Below are positions 7,647 through 9,431 of a DNA stretch of 9,431 nt, in pieces. A program made the position numbers and the translations under genes. The stretch's first letter is position 1. The number at the start of each line of letters is the position of its first letter. The notes beneath the pieces were generated by a model, which was not told the origin of the DNA, searched no databases, and saw nothing but the letters and a program-made list of their open reading frames with translations. Source of the DNA: JAAYTY01 sp964569245 (lineage in GTDB: Bacteria > Fermentibacterota > Fermentibacteria > Fermentibacterales > Fermentibacteraceae); assembly GCA_964569245.1 (NCBI GenBank), contig CAZMTK010000032.1, forward strand, positions 1 through 9,431. The letters run 5' to 3'.

Positions 7647-9431
7647 AGCATCAGGAGGTCTTCCAGACCATCAGGTCCGTCGGGGGCCTCATCACAACCG
7701 AGCTTCTGCAGAGGATCGCTGCAGGTGACGCCTCTTTGGAGGGGCTGAAGCCGGAGGACTACCATCTCTCGGGGCTGAAGCTGGGCGAGGCTACAAGCAG
7801 GGCATGGTATGCGCTTCAAGCAGCTTGGGGAAGGTATCTGGAAGCCAGAGAGAAGCTCGAACCGACCGATCTCGGGACTGGAGTGGCCAGGGACAGGTGG
7901 CTGCTCCCCTTGTTCTCGGAACTGGGGTTTGGACGACTCCAGCCTGCCAAGGAACTTGAAATCGAGGGGAAGAAGTATCCCATCTCCCATATGTGGGGTG
8001 CCTGTCCAATACACCTCGTAGGTCACGGGATCGGGCTCGACGAACGCACCCAGGGGGCAGCCGGGGCGGCTAGACAGAGTCCCCACAGCCTTGTTCAGGA
8101 GTATCTGAACCGCTCCTCTGCTCATCTGTGGGGTTTCGTATCCAACGGGCTGGTCCTTAGGCTCCTTCGGGACAACGCCAGCCTGACCCGGGTGGCCTTC
8201 ATCGAGTTCGACCTCGAAGCGATGATGGAGCAGGAAGCCTACGCGGACTTCGTGCTGCTCTGGCTCATCTGCCATGAGTCCCGGGTGGCTGGGGAGCGCC
8301 CGGAGCTGTGCTGGCTGGAAAAGTGGTCCCACACTGCCCAACAGGAGGGTTCGCGTGCCCTCGATAGCCTCCGCAGGGGCGTGGAGGAAGCGATACGGAA
8401 GCTCGGTGAAGGATTCCTCGCCCACCCACGGAATGCTGCCCTGCACAAGAAACTCGCATCTGGGGAGCTGAAGGCTCAGGACTACTACCACCAGCTACTC
8501 CGCACAATCTACCGGATGCTCTTCCTGCTTGTAGCTGAGGCGAGAGGTCTGCTCTGCCCCCCTGGCACTACAGAGGAAGCTGCGGAGAGGTATCGGCGCT
8601 GGTACTCCATCACCCGTTTGCGCGACCTTTCGGAGAAGCGCAGGGGTGGGAAGCATCCTGATCTCTGGCAGGGACTGAGGCTGGTGTTCGACCTGCTGGG
8701 GACTTCGGGCAAGCCGGAACTCGGCATTCCCGCGCTGGGCAGCTACCTCTGGTCGAAGGGTGCAGTACCCGATCTCGAAACGGCGGAGATAGCCAACAGC
8801 TACCTTCTGGCCGCGATCAGGTCGCTTACCCAGGTACGCGTGGAAGAGCGCACTTCGAGGGTTGATTTCCGGAACCTCGGTGCGGAGGAGCTGGGCAGCA
8901 TCTACGAGGCCCTGCTGGAGCTGCACCCAGACTTCACTCCGGGATTTGGCGGCTTCAAGCTTGATACGGCCTCGGGCAATGAGCGGAAGACCACCGGCAG
9001 TTACTACACCCCAAGCTCGCTGATCAACGAGCTGCTCGACTCGGCCCTGATGCCGGTGATGGACAGGGCCGAGAAGGAGGGCCGGCGCGAGGGAGGTGCC
9101 AAAGGGGCCGAGAAAGCCCTTCTCAACCTCAGGGTCTGCGACCCGGCTTGCGGTTCTGGGCACTTCCTCATCGCGGCTGCTCACAGGATGGCGAAGAGGC
9201 TTGCCGCAGTCAGGACGGGCGAGGAGGAGCCAACACCGGAGCCGTACAGAAAGGCCCTGCGTGATGTCATCAGCCACTGCATCTATGGTGTGGACCTCAA
9301 CCCCATGGCGGTAGAGCTGTGCAAGGTCGGGATATGGCTGGAAGCCTTGGAGCCGGGGAAGCCGCTTTCCTTCCTCGATCATCACATCAAGTGTGGAAAC
9401 AGCCTTATCGGGGCTACCCCGGAGCTGATCG
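7643..9431 (+). CDS. drmMI: Eco57I/PglX/DrmMI-type N6-adenine DNA methyltransferase (3'-partial)
   Basis: Frame 7643 stays open to the last base, giving 596 visible residues; relatives commonly exceed 1,000, so about half may be missing. Residues 1-430 form a long N-terminal region with family-typical segments: YYHQLLRTIYRMLFLLVAEA (about 282-301) and LGAEELGSIYEALLELHP (412-429). The catalytic domain follows: GSYYTP (452-457, the motif X-like segment), DPACGSGHF (motif I, SAM binding, 500-508) and YGVDLNP (548-554, acidic residue after strand 2). The window ends at KCGNSLIG, upstream of where (N/D)PPY should lie, so catalytic competence cannot be judged. Known: such enzymes methylate adenine N6 and protect host DNA in BREX (PglX), class 1 DISARM (DrmMI) and type IIG/IIL systems. 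Inference: self-marking enzyme of this operon. Adjacency to a DrmD-like gene favours DrmMI over PglX. The GTG start overlaps the preceding stop by four bases. The methyltransferase call is very sure; the symbol is moderately sure. Confidence 0.9.
   Translation, partial: MKHQEVFQTIRSVGGLITTELLQRIAAGDASLEGLKPEDYHLSGLKLGEATSRAWYALQAAWGRYLEAREKLEPTDLGTGVARDRWLLPLFSELGFGRLQPAKELEIEGKKYPISHMWGACPIHLVGHGIGLDERTQGAAGAARQSPHSLVQEYLNRSSAHLWGFVSNGLVLRLLRDNASLTRVAFIEFDLEAMMEQEAYADFVLLWLICHESRVAGERPELCWLEKWSHTAQQEGSRALDSLRRGVEEAIRKLGEGFLAHPRNAALHKKLASGELKAQDYYHQLLRTIYRMLFLLVAEARGLLCPPGTTEEAAERYRRWYSITRLRDLSEKRRGGKHPDLWQGLRLVFDLLGTSGKPELGIPALGSYLWSKGAVPDLETAEIANSYLLAAIRSLTQVRVEERTSRVDFRNLGAEELGSIYEALLELHPDFTPGFGGFKLDTASGNERKTTGSYYTPSSLINELLDSALMPVMDRAEKEGRREGGAKGAEKALLNLRVCDPACGSGHFLIAAAHRMAKRLAAVRTGEEEPTPEPYRKALRDVISHCIYGVDLNPMAVELCKVGIWLEALEPGKPLSFLDHHIKCGNSLIGATPELI

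Noticed and set aside
7613..9385. Two long minus-strand open frames (292 and 296 codons) lying end to end opposite the methyltransferase
   Set aside because: They share codon register with the sense methyltransferase and are separated by one stop, so they are complementary shadows of a GC-rich gene. The sense frame has unmistakable methyltransferase motifs.
1..9431. Canonical BREX or the Dpd 7-deazaguanine system
   Set aside because: No PglZ, BrxC or BrxL gene and no Dpd modification gene is visible, and Dpd systems are not known to carry an adenine methylase of this type. Only the flanks could overturn this.

Overview
The window is coding from the first base to the last. It holds three genes on the + strand, joined by two 4-base stop/start overlaps, so it is the interior of one operon with both ends cut off by the window. 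The base composition is GC-rich (roughly 60% by eye) and the arginine codon AGG is used often. I read this as a bacterial (less likely archaeal) chromosome or island of moderately high GC. Nothing in the sequence allows a firmer taxonomic call. There is no tRNA, rRNA, insertion sequence, CRISPR array, promoter or terminator, and no intergenic stretch.

Layout. (1) Bases 1-4821 encode most of a very large superfamily 2 DEAD/DEAH-type helicase. The window opens inside its Walker A motif. It carries several cysteine pairs, a C-terminal DUF1998-type cysteine cluster, and a small restriction-endonuclease-like domain (DUF559/Vsr-like) at the extreme C-terminus. (2) Bases 4818-7646 encode a complete SNF2-family helicase of 942 residues that resembles DrmD, the helicase of class 1 DISARM. 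(3) Bases 7643-9431 encode the first 596 residues of an Eco57I/PglX/DrmMI-type N6-adenine DNA methyltransferase. It has a clear SAM-binding motif I, and the window ends before the catalytic (N/D)PPY motif.

How they fit together. Helicases plus an adenine methyltransferase in one translationally coupled operon is the signature of a DISARM/BREX-like antiphage defence locus. The methyltransferase would mark self DNA, the helicases would recognise and translocate on unmodified invading DNA, and the nuclease-like domain on gene 1 is the only candidate DNA-cutting module in view. The arrangement is not textbook class 1 DISARM (drmD-drmMI-drmA-drmB-drmC). The helicase activity (as in DrmA) and the DUF1998 domain (as in DrmB) sit in one polypeptide, that gene lies upstream of the drmD-drmMI pair, and a nuclease-like domain is fused to it. 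I regard the locus as a compact DISARM-related variant. The domain calls are well supported by motifs; the defence role and the division of labour are inference.
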